A stretch of 43,679 bases of DNA from Pseudoselenomonas ruminantium. Lineage in GTDB: Bacteria > Bacillota > Negativicutes > Selenomonadales > Selenomonadaceae. Every line of letters begins with the position of its first letter. Positions within the stretch are counted from its first letter, which is position 1. The position numbers and the translations under genes were made by a program. Of this stretch, positions 33,387 to 43,627 are shown piece by piece. The notes beneath the pieces were generated by a model, which had not been told where the DNA came from, made no database searches, and worked only from the letters and a program-made list of their open reading frames with translations. The stretch lies in NCBI GenBank assembly GCA_902780915.1, contig CACZHK010000034.1, positions 1-43,679 on the forward strand. The letters run 5' to 3'.

Positions 33387-33415
33387 TTTACAGGTTTCAG
33401 CTTTCATAGTATAAT
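33387..33415 (+). promoter_or_regulatory. Promoter of the amino acid ABC operon
   Basis: TTTACA and TATAAT are separated by 17 bp, 40 bp before the permease ATG. Confidence 0.75.
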
Positions 33416-33455
33416 GTTAATACTTTATTGAACTAAAGAAAGTTGGGAATAACTG

Positions 33456-34097
33456 ATGAACCTTCTGGATATGATTCTCCAGATGGCAGAGGGCAGCAAG
33501 GTCACGCTGGAAATCTTCTTCGTGACCCTGATCCTGGCTCTGCCCCTGGGGATGCTGGCCTCCCTGGCCAGGCTTTCTTCCTGCCGTCCCCTGTCCTTTT
33601 TGATGGAGTTCTACATCTGGCTCATGCGGGGCACCCCGCTGATGCTCCAGCTCTTATTCGTTTACTTTGCCCTGCCCATGATAGGCATCATGCTGCCGGA
33701 TCTGGCGGCGGCGCTCTTGGCCTTTACTCTGAACTACGCCGCCTACTTTGCGGAGATCTTCCGCTCGGGCATCCAGGCGGTGCCAAAGGGGCAGTATGAA
33801 GCGGCCAAGACTCTGGGCATGAGCTATACTCAGACCATGCGGAGAATAATCCTGCCGCAGGTTATCCGCATCGTGCTGCCGCCTATCAGCAACGAGACTA
33901 TCAATCTGGTGAAGGATACGTCTCTCATCTATATCCTGGCCATGAATGACCTCTTGCGGGTGGCCCGTACCATCGTGCAGCGTGATTTCGACATGATGCC
34001 CTTTTTGGTGGCGGCGGTGTTCTACCTGCTGATGACCTTTGTGCTGACCTGGGGCTTCAAGCGTCTGGAGGTGCGTTATGGCAGATATGCAAAATAA
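33456..34097 (+). CDS. Polar amino acid ABC transporter permease (HisM/GlnP type)
   Basis: A 213-residue permease with about five membrane helices. The EAA loop ([20 protein letters not shown]) that contacts the ATPase is clear, as are [10 protein letters not shown] and [18 protein letters not shown]. These mark the His/Glu/Gln/Arg/opine family. No substrate-binding gene is adjacent, which is unusual for this family; it may be elsewhere. The end of the gene overlaps the damaged start of the ATPase. Confidence 0.92.
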   Translation: MNLLDMILQMAEGSKVTLEIFFVTLILALPLGMLASLARLSSCRPLSFLMEFYIWLMRGTPLMLQLLFVYFALPMIGIMLPDLAAALLAFTLNYAAYFAEIFRSGIQAVPKGQYEAAKTLGMSYTQTMRRIILPQVIRIVLPPISNETINLVKDTSLIYILAMNDLLRVARTIVQRDFDMMPFLVAAVFYLLMTFVLTWGFKRLEVRYGRYAK

Positions 34098-34126
34098 GGG
34101 CGAGGCTCAAGGGCATCGACCTTACG

Positions 34127-34810
34127 GTGAAGCGGGGGGAGGTGCTGGCCATCATCGGCCCTTCAGGCTCCGGCAAGTCTACCCTGCTTCGCTGCCTGAA
34201 CAAACTGGAGACCATCGATTCCGGCACTATCCTGGTGGAAGGCAAGGCCCTGGTGAGGACCGGGGCAGATGGCAAGGCCGAATATGTGGACAGCGAGGCG
34301 GAGAAGGAAGCCCTCTCCCACATGGGCATGGTGTTCCAGCAGTTCAACCTGTTCCCCCACATGACAGTCATTGAGAATCTGATTGAGGCGCCTGTGCAGG
34401 TGCAGGGGCTGAAGAAGGCGGATATCCTGCCCTATGCCAGGGAACTCTTGCAGAAAGTGGGCCTCAGCGACCGGGAGGATTACTATCCCAGCCAGCTTTC
34501 CGGGGGCCAGCAGCAGCGGGTGGCTATCGCCCGGGCGCTGTGCATGAAGCCGGATATCATGCTCTTTGACGAGCCTACCTCCGCCCTGGACCCGGAACTG
34601 ACAGGCGAAGTTTTGAAGACCATGCGGGAACTGGCTGCCGAGCATATGACCATGGTGGTGGTGACCCATGAGATGGCCTTTGCCAGGGAGGCTGCCAGCC
34701 ATGTGATCTTCATGGCAGATGGGAATATTGTAGAGGAGAATAACCCCGGGGAGTTCTTTGGGAACCCGCAGGAAGAGCGAACCAAGGCGTTTCTGAAGAA
34801 TATGCTGTGA
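34127..34810 (+). CDS. Polar amino acid ABC transporter ATPase (GlnQ type), N-terminus disrupted
   Basis: Intact ABC motifs: Walker [11 protein letters not shown]-loop [10 protein letters not shown], signature [15 protein letters not shown], Walker [12 protein letters not shown] and H-loop VTHEMAF. Family members start about 35 residues earlier with a strand and the aromatic A-loop (xVxxLxKxFGxxxVLKGIDL). Here the frame holds only [17 protein letters not shown] before a TGG/GCG run with no start codon. An ATG in another frame at 34078 ([12 protein letters not shown]) looks like the real gene start cut off from its body. A small deletion plus frameshift, near 34090-34100, fits best. The listed GTG at 34127 is the first in-frame start and would lack the A-loop. 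Confidence 0.8.
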   Translation: MKRGEVLAIIGPSGSGKSTLLRCLNKLETIDSGTILVEGKALVRTGADGKAEYVDSEAEKEALSHMGMVFQQFNLFPHMTVIENLIEAPVQVQGLKKADILPYARELLQKVGLSDREDYYPSQLSGGQQQRVAIARALCMKPDIMLFDEPTSALDPELTGEVLKTMRELAAEHMTMVVVTHEMAFAREAASHVIFMADGNIVEENNPGEFFGNPQEERTKAFLKNML

Positions 34811-34820
34811 GGGAATTTTA

Positions 34821-34847
34821 GCCTTCCCCTTGAGGGGAGGGCTTTTT
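34821..34847 (+). terminator. Hairpin terminator
   Basis: GCCTTCCCC / GGGGAGGGC with a TTGA-type loop and six T. Confidence 0.88.
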
Positions 34848-34852
34848 TGTTC

Positions 34853-34882
34853 TTGGCAAAAGCCATATTTTAGCGTTATAAT
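34853..34882 (+). promoter_or_regulatory. Promoter of the amidase gene
   Basis: TTGGCA and TATAAT are 18 bp apart, 69 bp upstream of the ATG. Confidence 0.7.
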
Positions 34883-34951
34883 AGGAATCGTAGTGTGTGT
34901 GGAAGCGTTGGTGTACATAGAACTAACAAGGTTTCCAAGCAGGAGGTTTCT

Positions 34952-36229
34952 ATGAGACACTTAAGGCTCTTAGTTTTGATACTTATAGCCCTGCTCATGT
35001 GCCAGACAGGGGCGCTGGCTTCGGATTTCGGGGACAGGGTCAAGGATATGGCAGAGGTCACCGGGGTGCGCGTGAGCAAACAGGATTCCAAGGTGCGCAT
35101 CGTGGTGGAGGCCGATAAAGAGGTTGATTTCAAGAAGATGGTGCTCTCCAACCCTGAACGGGTGGTGGTGGATCTGCCAAATGCCTGGCTCAGCCCCAAG
35201 GTGCCCAGGGATACGGATCTCAGAAGCCAGTTTGCGGGCAAGCTTCATGTGGCACAGTTTGACAAGAACACAGTGCGCATCGTGGTAGAGACCAAGGTGG
35301 GCAAGAACAATTACAGCGTATTCAAGCTGAAGGGTGGGGCTTCGGCCTGCCGCATTGTGCTGGACTTCGGCGATATTTCCGGCAGCTCGGATAACAGGAA
35401 GATCAACTTGCCGGATGGTTCCCCTTCGGAAAAGAAGCCATCTGCTCCTCCTTCGGAGACAGATGAAGTCGAGCAGGAAATGGCATCCTCGGGCAAAGCT
35501 GAGCAGCAGGAGAAACAGCCGGAAACCAGCCAGCCTGAGTCTGGCAAGGACACGTCCAAGCAGAAGCATGTCAGAGTGGAGGAAACTCCCAGCGGCGGTG
35601 TCTTTGAAGGCTCGGCCAAGGACAGCGGTGACGAGCTGGATCAGATCACGGGGCTCAAGGGCAAGAAGATTGCCATTGATGCCGGTCACGGCGGCAGTGA
35701 TTCAGGAGCCATCGGCCCTACGGGGGTCATGGAAAAGACCATCACCCTGAGGGTGGCCATGGAGCTGAAGAATCTCTTGGTAGCCGAAGGGGCGACGGTT
35801 TACATGACCCGCACCAAGGACACGGAAGTGTCCCCAAAGAAGAGCAGAGCCACAGATAATGAAGAATTGCAGGCCCGTTGTGATATTGCCAATGCGAGGG
35901 AGGCAGATATCTTTATCTCCATCCACATGGACTCCTTCACCAATGATGCTGCCAAAGGCACTACGGGGTACTATTACGCAAAGGGCTCTGCCAAGTCCCG
36001 GAGCCTGGCAGACAAGGTGCGGCAGGGGGTCATAGATCAGCTGGGCACTCCGAGCCGTGGCACCCAGAGCTGCAATTTCTATGTGGTGAAGCATACGGAC
36101 ATGCCGGCTACCCTGGTGGAACTGGCCTTCATCTCCAATCGGTCGGAGGAGAAGCTGCTCTATAGCGATGCTGGCATCCAGAAGGCGGCCCAGGGAATTC
36201 TGGATGGCATAGAGGATTACTTCAACTAA
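34952..36229 (+). CDS. N-acetylmuramoyl-L-alanine amidase with AMIN domain
   Basis: A 425-residue secreted peptidoglycan hydrolase. A signal peptide (LRLLVLILIALLMCQTGALA) leads into an AMIN domain (about 35-150, VVVDLPNAWLSPKVP), which targets AmiC-like enzymes to septal wall or outer-membrane sites. A Ser/Glu/Lys-rich linker (about 155-235) precedes the Amidase_3 domain. Zinc and catalytic residues are visible in DAGHGGSDSGA, MEKT, SIHMDS and VELAFISN. The ATG at 34952 was chosen for AGGAGG upstream. It cuts the bond between muramic acid and L-alanine. The AMIN arrangement is usual in bacteria with an outer membrane. Confidence 0.92.
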   Translation: MRHLRLLVLILIALLMCQTGALASDFGDRVKDMAEVTGVRVSKQDSKVRIVVEADKEVDFKKMVLSNPERVVVDLPNAWLSPKVPRDTDLRSQFAGKLHVAQFDKNTVRIVVETKVGKNNYSVFKLKGGASACRIVLDFGDISGSSDNRKINLPDGSPSEKKPSAPPSETDEVEQEMASSGKAEQQEKQPETSQPESGKDTSKQKHVRVEETPSGGVFEGSAKDSGDELDQITGLKGKKIAIDAGHGGSDSGAIGPTGVMEKTITLRVAMELKNLLVAEGATVYMTRTKDTEVSPKKSRATDNEELQARCDIANAREADIFISIHMDSFTNDAAKGTTGYYYAKGSAKSRSLADKVRQGVIDQLGTPSRGTQSCNFYVVKHTDMPATLVELAFISNRSEEKLLYSDAGIQKAAQGILDGIEDYFN

Positions 36230-36237
36230 TGTAAATT

Positions 36238-36265
36238 AAGCCTTCCCCCGGAGGGGAAGGCTTTT
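36238..36265 (+). terminator. Hairpin terminator after the amidase
   Basis: AAGCCTTCCCC / GGGGAAGGCTT with a short loop, then TT. The arms resemble those at 34821. Confidence 0.88.
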
Positions 36266-36300
36266 GAGTTTTAGGATAAGACAGATAAGGAGTAAGTACA

Positions 36301-37521
<1,221 letters not shown>

Positions 37522-37526
37522 ATCTC

Positions 37527-37555
37527 TTGCATTTCTCCGTCCTTCATGCTAAAAT
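37527..37555 (+). promoter_or_regulatory. Promoter of rpsT
   Basis: TTGCAT and TAAAAT are 17 bp apart, 35 bp before the start codon. Confidence 0.7.
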
Positions 37556-37590
37556 AGCAAGGTACTGAAATTTCGAGGGGGGTGAATCGT

Positions 37591-37857
37591 TTGCCGAATA
37601 TCAAAGCATCTATCCTTAGTGTTAAGACTGACGCGAAGCGCCATGCTAAGAACGCTGCTGAGAAGTCCCGTGTCCGCACGGCTTCCCGCAAAGTGCTCGA
37701 CGCTGTTGAGGCTGGTAACGCTGAAGAAGCGAAATCCCTCCTTACGGTTGCTTGCAAGACTATCGACCAGGCTGCTGCTAACCATGTGTATCACAAGAAC
37801 GCTGCCAGCCGCAAGAAGTCCCGCCTTGCCCGCAAGGTCAACGCTATGGCAAAGTAA
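37591..37857 (+). CDS. rpsT: Small ribosomal subunit protein bS20
   Basis: 88 residues, highly basic and helical: MPNIKASILSVKTDAKRHAK at the start and HKNAASRKKSRLARKVN near the end, as in S20, which binds 16S rRNA. The TTG at 37591 was chosen (GGGGGGTG six bases upstream) because family members start MPN(I)K; rpsT commonly uses a non-ATG start, which tunes its level. A terminator separates it from lepA. Confidence 0.95.
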   Translation: MPNIKASILSVKTDAKRHAKNAAEKSRVRTASRKVLDAVEAGNAEEAKSLLTVACKTIDQAAANHVYHKNAASRKKSRLARKVNAMAK

Positions 37858-37880
37858 TTCTCGCGATTACGATACAATGG

Positions 37881-37912
37881 AGCCGCCTGTGCTTTTCGCA
37901 TAGGTGGCTTTT
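37881..37912 (+). terminator. Hairpin terminator after rpsT
   Basis: AGCCGCCTGTGC / GCATAGGTGGCT (two non-Watson-Crick pairs), loop TTTTC, then TTT. Confidence 0.8.
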
Positions 37913-37935
37913 GTAATATTGAAAGGAAAATGTGA

Positions 37936-39732
37936 ATGGAAAGCAAGCATATCCGCAACTTTTCTATCATTGCCCATATCGACCACGGCAAATCCACCAT
38001 TGCCGACCGCCTCATAGAGTACACGGGCACCCTCTCCCAGCGTGAGATGGAGGCCCAGGTGCTGGACAATATGGACCTGGAGCGTGAGCGCGGCATCACC
38101 ATCAAGGCACAGACGGTGCGCCTGGACTATCGTGGCAAGGATGGGGAGATGTACCAGCTGAACCTCATCGACACTCCGGGCCATGTGGACTTCACCTACG
38201 AAGTTTCCCGTTCCCTGGCTGCCTGCGAAGGGGCGCTTCTGGTGGTGGACGCTGCCCAGGGGGTAGAGGCTCAGACTCTGGCCAATGTCTATATGGCTCT
38301 GGAGCATGATCTGGAAATCATCCCCGTCATCAACAAGATAGACCTGCCCAGCGCCGAGCCTGACCGGGTGAAGCAGGAAATCGAGGATACCATCGGCCTG
38401 GATACGGAAAATGCCATTCTGGCTTCTGCCAAGGCCGGCATCGGCATAGAGGAAATCCTGGATGCGGTGGTGGAGCATATCCCTGCCCCCGAGGGGGAGG
38501 AGGCTGCGCCCCTGCAGGCCCTGATTTTTGACTCCTACTTCGATTCCTACAAGGGCGCCATCGCCCATATCCGGGTGAAGCAGGGCTATATCAAGCGGGG
38601 CATGAAGCTGAAGATGATGGCTACCGGCAAGGTCTTCGAGGTGACGGATGTGGGCTGCTTCAAGCCCCAGCCCGTGGAACTGGGGGAGCTTCATGCCGGG
38701 GAAGTGGGCTTCGTGGCAGGTTCTCTGAAAGATGTGCGTGATGTGCGGGTGGGCGATACCATCACCACCGCAGAAAGAGGGGCCAAGGAGCCTCTGCCGG
38801 GCTACCGCGGCGTCACCCCCATGGTGTACTGCGGCCTTTATCCTGTGGAAAGCTCCGACTACGACAACCTCAAGGACGCGCTGGAAAAACTGCAGCTGAA
38901 CGATGCTGCCCTGGTCTTTGAGCCGGAGACTTCTGTGGCCTTGGGCTTCGGCTTCCGCTGCGGCTTCCTGGGACTTCTGCACATGGATGTCATCCAGGAG
39001 CGCCTGGAGCGTGAGTACAAGCTGAAGCTTATCATCACCGCGCCTTCCGTTATTTACCATGTGTACAAGACCAACGGGGAAATGGTGAAGGTCAGCAACC
39101 CGGCAGAGCTGCCGCCCCAGACGGAGATCGAGCACATGGAGGAACCCTATGTGAAGGCCACGGTCATCGTGCCCAATGATTTCGTAGGGGCTGTCATGGA
39201 GATTTCCCAGGACAAGCGGGGCGAGTTCAAGACCATGGACTATCTGGATACCAACCGGGTGCTCATCACCTACCACATCCCCCTGAACGAAATCATCTAC
39301 GACTACTTCGACAGGCTGAAGTCCGCCACCCGCGGCTATGCTTCTCTGGATTATGAGCTGGCAGACTACCAGACTTCCAAGCTGGTGAAGGTGGATATCC
39401 TGCTGAACGGCGATGCCGTGGATGCCCTGTCTACCATCGTCCACAAGGACAGAGCCGCCAGCCGTGGCCGCCAGCTGGCTTCCAAGCTGAAGGAAATCAT
39501 TCCCCAGCAGATGTTCGAGATTCCCATCCAGGCAGCCATCGGCAGCAAGGTCATCGCCCGCGAGAATGTACGCGCCCGCCGCAAGGATGTGCTGGCCAAG
39601 TGCTACGGCGGCGATATCTCCCGCAAGAGGAAACTGCTGGAGAAGCAGAAGGAAGGCAAGAAGCGCATGAAGGCCGTAGGCTCCGTGGAGGTGCCGCAGG
39701 AGGCATTTATGGCCATACTTAAAATCGACTAA
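37936..39732 (+). CDS. lepA: Elongation factor 4 (LepA)
   Basis: A 598-residue ribosome-dependent GTPase that acts in translation initiation, back-translocation or ribosome assembly. G1 [11 protein letters not shown]3 DTPGHVDF and G4 NKID are all present, followed by the LepA-specific C-terminal domain ([20 protein letters not shown], then [20 protein letters not shown]). Length is standard. GAAAGGA precedes the ATG. hemW follows 15 bp later, the conserved Firmicutes order. Confidence 0.97.
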   Translation: MESKHIRNFSIIAHIDHGKSTIADRLIEYTGTLSQREMEAQVLDNMDLERERGITIKAQTVRLDYRGKDGEMYQLNLIDTPGHVDFTYEVSRSLAACEGALLVVDAAQGVEAQTLANVYMALEHDLEIIPVINKIDLPSAEPDRVKQEIEDTIGLDTENAILASAKAGIGIEEILDAVVEHIPAPEGEEAAPLQALIFDSYFDSYKGAIAHIRVKQGYIKRGMKLKMMATGKVFEVTDVGCFKPQPVELGELHAGEVGFVAGSLKDVRDVRVGDTITTAERGAKEPLPGYRGVTPMVYCGLYPVESSDYDNLKDALEKLQLNDAALVFEPETSVALGFGFRCGFLGLLHMDVIQERLEREYKLKLIITAPSVIYHVYKTNGEMVKVSNPAELPPQTEIEHMEEPYVKATVIVPNDFVGAVMEISQDKRGEFKTMDYLDTNRVLITYHIPLNEIIYDYFDRLKSATRGYASLDYELADYQTSKLVKVDILLNGDAVDALSTIVHKDRAASRGRQLASKLKEIIPQQMFEIPIQAAIGSKVIARENVRARRKDVLAKCYGGDISRKRKLLEKQKEGKKRMKAVGSVEVPQEAFMAILKID

Positions 39733-39747
39733 GGCAGGTAAATAGAT

Positions 39748-40884
39748 ATGCAATGGGGAGCTTATGTGCACATCCCTTTCTGTCGCAGGAAGTGCAATTA
39801 CTGTGACTTTGCCTCCTATGGGGGCAGGGAAGAAGCCAGGGAGGCTTATGTGGATGCCCTGGGGGTAGAGACCCTGGTGCGGGGACAGGAAATGGTGCTG
39901 AAGCATGGCAGGCCCGCCACCCTTTATCTGGGGGGCGGTACGCCCTCGGCTCTGAGCCTTGACCAGATGGGCACCCTGATGGCTTTGATGAAAAGCGTCT
40001 TCGGGGAGCCGGAGGAATTCACCATTGAGGTAAATCCAGGCACCGTGGACGAGGCGTATTTGCAAAAGCTAAGAGAATGGGGAGCCAACCGTCTGAGCAT
40101 AGGTGTCCAGAGCTTTGAGGATAATATTCTCAAAACCCTGGGCCGCATCCACACGGCAGCGCAGGCAGAGGAAACTGTGAAGCTGGCAAGGGAAGCGGGC
40201 TTTGAAAATCTCAGCCTGGACCTCATGTACGGACTGCCGGGGCAGACCATGGCTATCATGCAGGAAAGCGTGGCCAAGGCCCTTTCCCTGCAGCCGGAGC
40301 ACATCTCCATCTACGGCCTGCAGGTGGAGGAGGGAACACCCTTCTTCAAGCTCCAGCAGGAGGGAAAGCTGAACCTGCCCCAGGATGAGCTGACAGATGA
40401 GATGTACGACTACATCACGGAATATTTGCCGGAGCAGGGCTATCGCCGCTATGAGATTTCCAACTTTGCAAGGCCCGGCAAAGAAAGCCGCCACAACCTC
40501 AGCTACTGGCAGGACGTGCCCTATCTGGGGCTGGGCTCTGCTGCTCACTCCTACCTTGATGGCATGCGCCTGGAGAATGTGGCAGATCTTGATGAGTACA
40601 TCAATACCATCAAGTCCGGCAGCCTGCCCCTGCGCTCAGAGGAAGACCCCAGCCAGCAGCACCATATGGAGGAGTTCGCCTTCTTGGCCCTGCGCACAGC
40701 AAAGGGCATTGACAAGAAGAAGTTCAAGGACACCTTCGGCAAAGACCTGCGCTCCGTCTACGGCAAGAAAATCAACCGCCTGGTGCGGCAGGGCCTCTTG
40801 CAGGAGAACAAGAAGTCTGTTTCCCTCACCAAGGCAGGGGCCAAGGTAGGCAATCAGGTTTTCGCAGAGTTCCTGCTTTCTTAA
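39748..40884 (+). CDS. hemW: HemW, radical SAM heme chaperone
   Basis: A 378-residue radical SAM protein of the coproporphyrinogen oxidase-like group. IPFCRRKCNYCDF holds the CxxxCxxC iron-sulfur ligands (Cys12, 16, 19); the fourth cysteine that marks true HemN is absent. GGGTPSAL and the HemN-like C-terminal domain follow. HemW binds heme and delivers it to membrane respiratory proteins. Older annotations call it oxygen-independent coproporphyrinogen III oxidase. Adjacent to lepA, as in Bacillus; hrcA does not follow here. Confidence 0.93.
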   Translation: MQWGAYVHIPFCRRKCNYCDFASYGGREEAREAYVDALGVETLVRGQEMVLKHGRPATLYLGGGTPSALSLDQMGTLMALMKSVFGEPEEFTIEVNPGTVDEAYLQKLREWGANRLSIGVQSFEDNILKTLGRIHTAAQAEETVKLAREAGFENLSLDLMYGLPGQTMAIMQESVAKALSLQPEHISIYGLQVEEGTPFFKLQQEGKLNLPQDELTDEMYDYITEYLPEQGYRRYEISNFARPGKESRHNLSYWQDVPYLGLGSAAHSYLDGMRLENVADLDEYINTIKSGSLPLRSEEDPSQQHHMEEFAFLALRTAKGIDKKKFKDTFGKDLRSVYGKKINRLVRQGLLQENKKSVSLTKAGAKVGNQVFAEFLLS

Positions 40885-40959
40885 AAAAGCATTTAAGTTT
40901 TCTATCTGAAATGACGATAACAACAGTAACATGGATGTGTTTTTCAGGAGGTGGAGCCT

Positions 40960-41145
40960 ATGGGGGACAATTACATGAGCATTGCTGCCATGTCCGTGGG
41001 CATGCATCAGCAGCAGGCCACGCAGGATCTTGGCACCGCAGTGCTGAAGAAGGCTATGGAGACGGTCGAGGGTGGCACGGAGCAGCTCTTGAACGAACTC
41101 AGCTCAGACCCGAATCTGGGCGCAAATGTAGACATACTGGCGTGA
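40960..41145 (+). CDS. YjfB-like putative motility protein
   Basis: 61 residues starting MGDNYMSIAAMSVGMHQQQA, with a helical middle (DLGTAVLKKAMETVEG) and NLGANVDILA at the end. This matches the small YjfB-type family, called putative motility protein because genomes with it also carry flagella. The ATG at 40960 has AGGAGG eight bases upstream; an in-frame GTG at 40951 is part of that site. No experimental role is known to me. Confidence 0.75.
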   Translation: MGDNYMSIAAMSVGMHQQQATQDLGTAVLKKAMETVEGGTEQLLNELSSDPNLGANVDILA

Positions 41146-41153
41146 GTCCAAAA

Positions 41154-41185
41154 AGGCGGGAGCAGCGATGCTCCCGCCTGAACCA
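41154..41185 (+). terminator. Terminator, cassette 1
   Basis: AGGCGGGAGC / GCTCCCGCCT, loop AGCGAT. The same stem recurs at 42326 and 43628, each followed by a promoter. Confidence 0.85.
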
Positions 41186-41190
41186 TTTTA

Positions 41191-41219
41191 TTGAAGGGGA
41201 AAGGGAATTGTGATAAAAT
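41191..41219 (+). promoter_or_regulatory. Promoter, cassette 1
   Basis: TTGAAG, 17 bp, TAAAAT. Sequence from TTTTATTGAAG to TTTAGGCAAG is nearly identical at 42359-42400. Confidence 0.7.
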
Positions 41220-41252
41220 TTAGGCAAGAGAAGCGGATCGGAGGGCTGAGGG

Positions 41253-42082
41253 ATGGAGGAGCAGGAAAGCAGTGAGGCAAGGTATCTGGAATTGATACCG
41301 AAACTTCGGCTGATGGACGATGATTTTTTGAAAGCGTGCATGCAGGACAATAAGCCCGGAGTTCAGCTGATACTGAGGATTGTACTGAGGAACAAGGGCC
41401 TGGTAGTGACGCGGGTTGTCACTCAGAAGGAAATGAAGAATCTGGTAGGACACAGCCTGGAACTGGATGTCTATGCTGAGGATGAGGAAGGCAGGCATAT
41501 CAATGCAGAGATACAGCGCAAAGATATGCCGGGGCGGTGCCGGAACGGGCTGTGTATCACAGTAGCATGCTGGATGCAAACAGTCTGCCTGCTGGGGAGA
41601 AAAACTTCCAGAAGAAGGCTGAAACCTACATGATCATGATTACAGAGAATGATGTGCTGGGAGGCGGATTGCCCATCTATCACATAGAGCGGACGGTGTT
41701 GGAGATGTACAATAAGGCTTTTGGTGGCAAGTCGCATATCGTCTATTTGAATGGGGCTTACGAGGGTGATGAGGATACAGAGTTGAGATGGCTGATACAT
41801 GATTTCCTCTGCACCGACCCTAATGACATGCACTTCCCGGAACTGGCAGAGCGTGCGAGGTATTTCAAAGAGGACAGTGAGGGGGTTAAGGCTATGTGCA
41901 AGATAATGGAGGACATAAAGAACGAGGGTCGTGCTGAGGGGCGTGCAGAGGGGCGTGCTGAGGGACGGAATGAAATTATGGCGAAGATGTTCAGAAAAGG
42001 CTACTCTAATGAGCAGATAGCTGATTTAGCAGATAAGACTTTGGCTGAGGTAGAGCAGCTTCGCGCACAACTTTGTCTCTGA
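41253..42082 (+). pseudogene. Rpn-like PD-(D/E)XK nuclease gene, one-base frameshift
   Basis: The first frame reads MEEQESSEARYLELIPKLRL, then GHSLELDVYAED and INAEIQRKDMPG: Asp and ExQ of the PDDEXK_2/Rpn core. From about 41531 the protein continues in the -1 frame (GAVPERAVYHSSMLDANSL, then NDVLGGGLPIYHIERTV) to the stop at 42082. Restoring one G in the GGGG run at 41531-41534 gives one protein of about 277 residues. Near the end, 12-bp tandem units encode EGRA four times. A homopolymer sequencing error is possible. Confidence 0.75.
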
Positions 42083-42102
42083 TTTGGTAGATGAACTAGG
42101 TA

Positions 42103-42141
42103 TTGCAGCATGAGCTGTATAAGAAATACGGCAATGCCTGA
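42103..42141 (+). pseudogene. C-terminal relic of an Rpn-like gene
   Basis: LQHELYKKYGNA and a TGA match the last 12 residues (LRHELYEKYGIA) of the gene at 42425-43318. Only the tail remains, so a gene copy has been lost or recombined here. Confidence 0.65.
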
Positions 42142-42199
42142 TGATGCGGAGGGTGTGTCTTGTGGAGGCGTACAGCAGGCTTTGGTATAGCAGTAGCCT

Positions 42200-42325
42200 T
42201 TTGGGGCCGTGGCATAGAGGGGCCGGGGATGGCTCCTGGCCTTGAAGGATTTATACAGTAGATACTGCTGAGGAGGTAGCCCTCACGGTGAGGGTGAAGG
42301 TTTGAATCGCATAATGCAGTGAAGC
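42200..42325 (+). ncRNA. Candidate structured RNA element, copy 1
   Basis: A segment repeated at 43499-43627, lying after an Rpn-like coding end and before a terminator. Hairpin 42265-42279 is CTGCT, loop GAGGA, GGTAG; in the other copy the arms are CCGCC and GGCGG with the same loop, so three pairs change in a pairing-compatible way. It is followed at once by CCCTCA / TGAGGG (42280-42294) and the invariant single-strand GTGAAGGTTTGAATCGCATA. I do not know this RNA. No promoter of its own is evident; it may be a 3' UTR element. Confidence 0.5.
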
Positions 42326-42357
42326 AGGCGGGAGCGCATAGGCTCCCGCCTGAAGTA
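42326..42357 (+). terminator. Terminator, cassette 2
   Basis: AGGCGGGAGC / GCTCCCGCCT with loop GCATAG, closing the candidate RNA. Confidence 0.85.
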
Positions 42358-42362
42358 TTTTA

Positions 42363-42391
42363 TTGAAGAGGGAGGGGAATTGTGGTAAAAT
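42363..42391 (+). promoter_or_regulatory. Promoter, cassette 2
   Basis: TTGAAG, 17 bp, TAAAAT, the same as cassette 1, 34 bp before the TTG start of the following gene. Confidence 0.7.
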
Positions 42392-42424
42392 TTAGGCAAG
42401 AAAGTCAGGCTGGGGGATGATGAA

Positions 42425-43318
42425 TTGGCGAAGAGGAAGCGCAAGGGCAGGAGCAAGCAGAAAGCTCATGGGGCGCGGAATCATAAGGACAGACTGTTCT
42501 GCGACATTTTTTCCATCAAGGAGAATGCGTTGTCTCTGTTCAATGCGACGAATGATACAGATTACACGGATGCAGATGCGCTTGAGGTATACACGCTCAA
42601 GGAAGTGGTCTACATTGGCATGCATAATGACCTGGCGATGTGCGTGCATGGATTCATGGATCTGTTCGAGCAGCAGAGCACCAAGTCGGCCAATATGCCT
42701 CTGAGGGAGTTTCTATACAGTGCGGACATTTACGACAAATGGCTGGTTCGCAACAAGAAAAATCTATTTGGCACAAAGCTGGTGAAGATACCTGCCCCCA
42801 AGTGCTTTGAGTTGTACAATGGTCAGGAAGAAGAAGAGGAAGTGACGGTGAAGCATCTGTCTGATGCTTTCGAGCACCCTGCGCCAGGGTACGAGTGGAT
42901 GGTGCATGTCATCAATGTCAATGCTGGGCACAACAGGAAGATTATGTACAAATGCATGCCTTTGAAGGCTTATGCTACATTTGTGCAGAGGGTACGGGAC
43001 AACAAAGAGGCAGGCATGGATTTGGATACGGCCATAAAGGAAGCCGTGGATTATTGCATAGAGCATAATCTGCTGGCAGATTATTTTGCAGAGAACCGGG
43101 GGAGAGTGGTAAAAATGATGCGTACGGAGTATGCTGCTAAGATATATATGAAATCCTTAAAAGAAGAAGGGGTAGAAGAAGGCGTGAAGAAGGGAGAAGG
43201 GCGATTGTCCCGTCTTATGGCCTATTTACTGAAGAATGGCAAGAATGATGAGGCTATGGCAGCTACGGAGAGTGAGGCTTTGCGGCATGAGCTGTATGAG
43301 AAATACGGCATCGCCTGA
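42425..43318 (+). CDS. Rpn/PDDEXK-related protein, putative transposase
   Basis: 297 residues from a TTG start with GGGGGATGA just upstream. The very basic start (AKRKRKGRSKQKAHG) is followed by KDRLFCDIFSIKENALSLFNATNDTDYTD, DLAMCVHGFMDLFEQQSTKSANMPLREF (shown in parts) and ALKAY-type helices. The DxxF, EQQS and NMPLR elements mark a family widespread in Firmicutes and grouped with Rpn nucleases. The C-terminal third carries the charged EEGVEEGVKKGEGR segment seen in the group. In close relatives the segment reads NDVSFLIDGxxxLYEHQS; here MHNDLAMCVHGFMDLFEQQS, so the second acidic residue of the core may be lost. Catalysis is uncertain. Confidence 0.65.
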   Translation: MAKRKRKGRSKQKAHGARNHKDRLFCDIFSIKENALSLFNATNDTDYTDADALEVYTLKEVVYIGMHNDLAMCVHGFMDLFEQQSTKSANMPLREFLYSADIYDKWLVRNKKNLFGTKLVKIPAPKCFELYNGQEEEEEVTVKHLSDAFEHPAPGYEWMVHVINVNAGHNRKIMYKCMPLKAYATFVQRVRDNKEAGMDLDTAIKEAVDYCIEHNLLADYFAENRGRVVKMMRTEYAAKIYMKSLKEEGVEEGVKKGEGRLSRLMAYLLKNGKNDEAMAATESEALRHELYEKYGIA

Positions 43319-43498
43319 GGGCTGGGGGATGGAGAGTGTCCTGTCAGAACGTACAATGCCTTGTGTTATAACGACATAGCTCGTAAGAGGGGGCGCTGGA
43401 GAGGTTTTTATGAAATTTTTCTGGAGACCCCCTATTTTGTGCTTAAGAAAACGTGGACTTCATAGAATATACTACATAGAGAATGTTGGCTTCCTGTG

Positions 43499-43627
43499 GG
43501 GAGGCCGTGACATAGGGGGACGGGGTTGGCTCCTGGTTTGAGGAATTGGAATTGTTGTATTGGACACCGCCGAGGAGGCGGCCCTCATGGTGAGGGTGAA
43601 GGTTTGAATCGCATAATGCAGTGAAGC
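43499..43627 (+). ncRNA. Candidate structured RNA element, copy 2
   Basis: Second copy of the element at 42200. Hairpin 43567-43581 (CCGCC, GAGGA, GGCGG) and the adjacent CCCTCA / TGAGGG hairpin (43582-43596) share loops or arms with copy 1. The region 43319-43498 between the preceding gene and this copy has no supportable gene. Confidence 0.5.

Noticed and set aside
42083..42199. Extra coding gene between the Rpn-like genes
   Set aside because: Apart from the short gene-tail relic, no frame has a start, a ribosome binding site and plausible protein.
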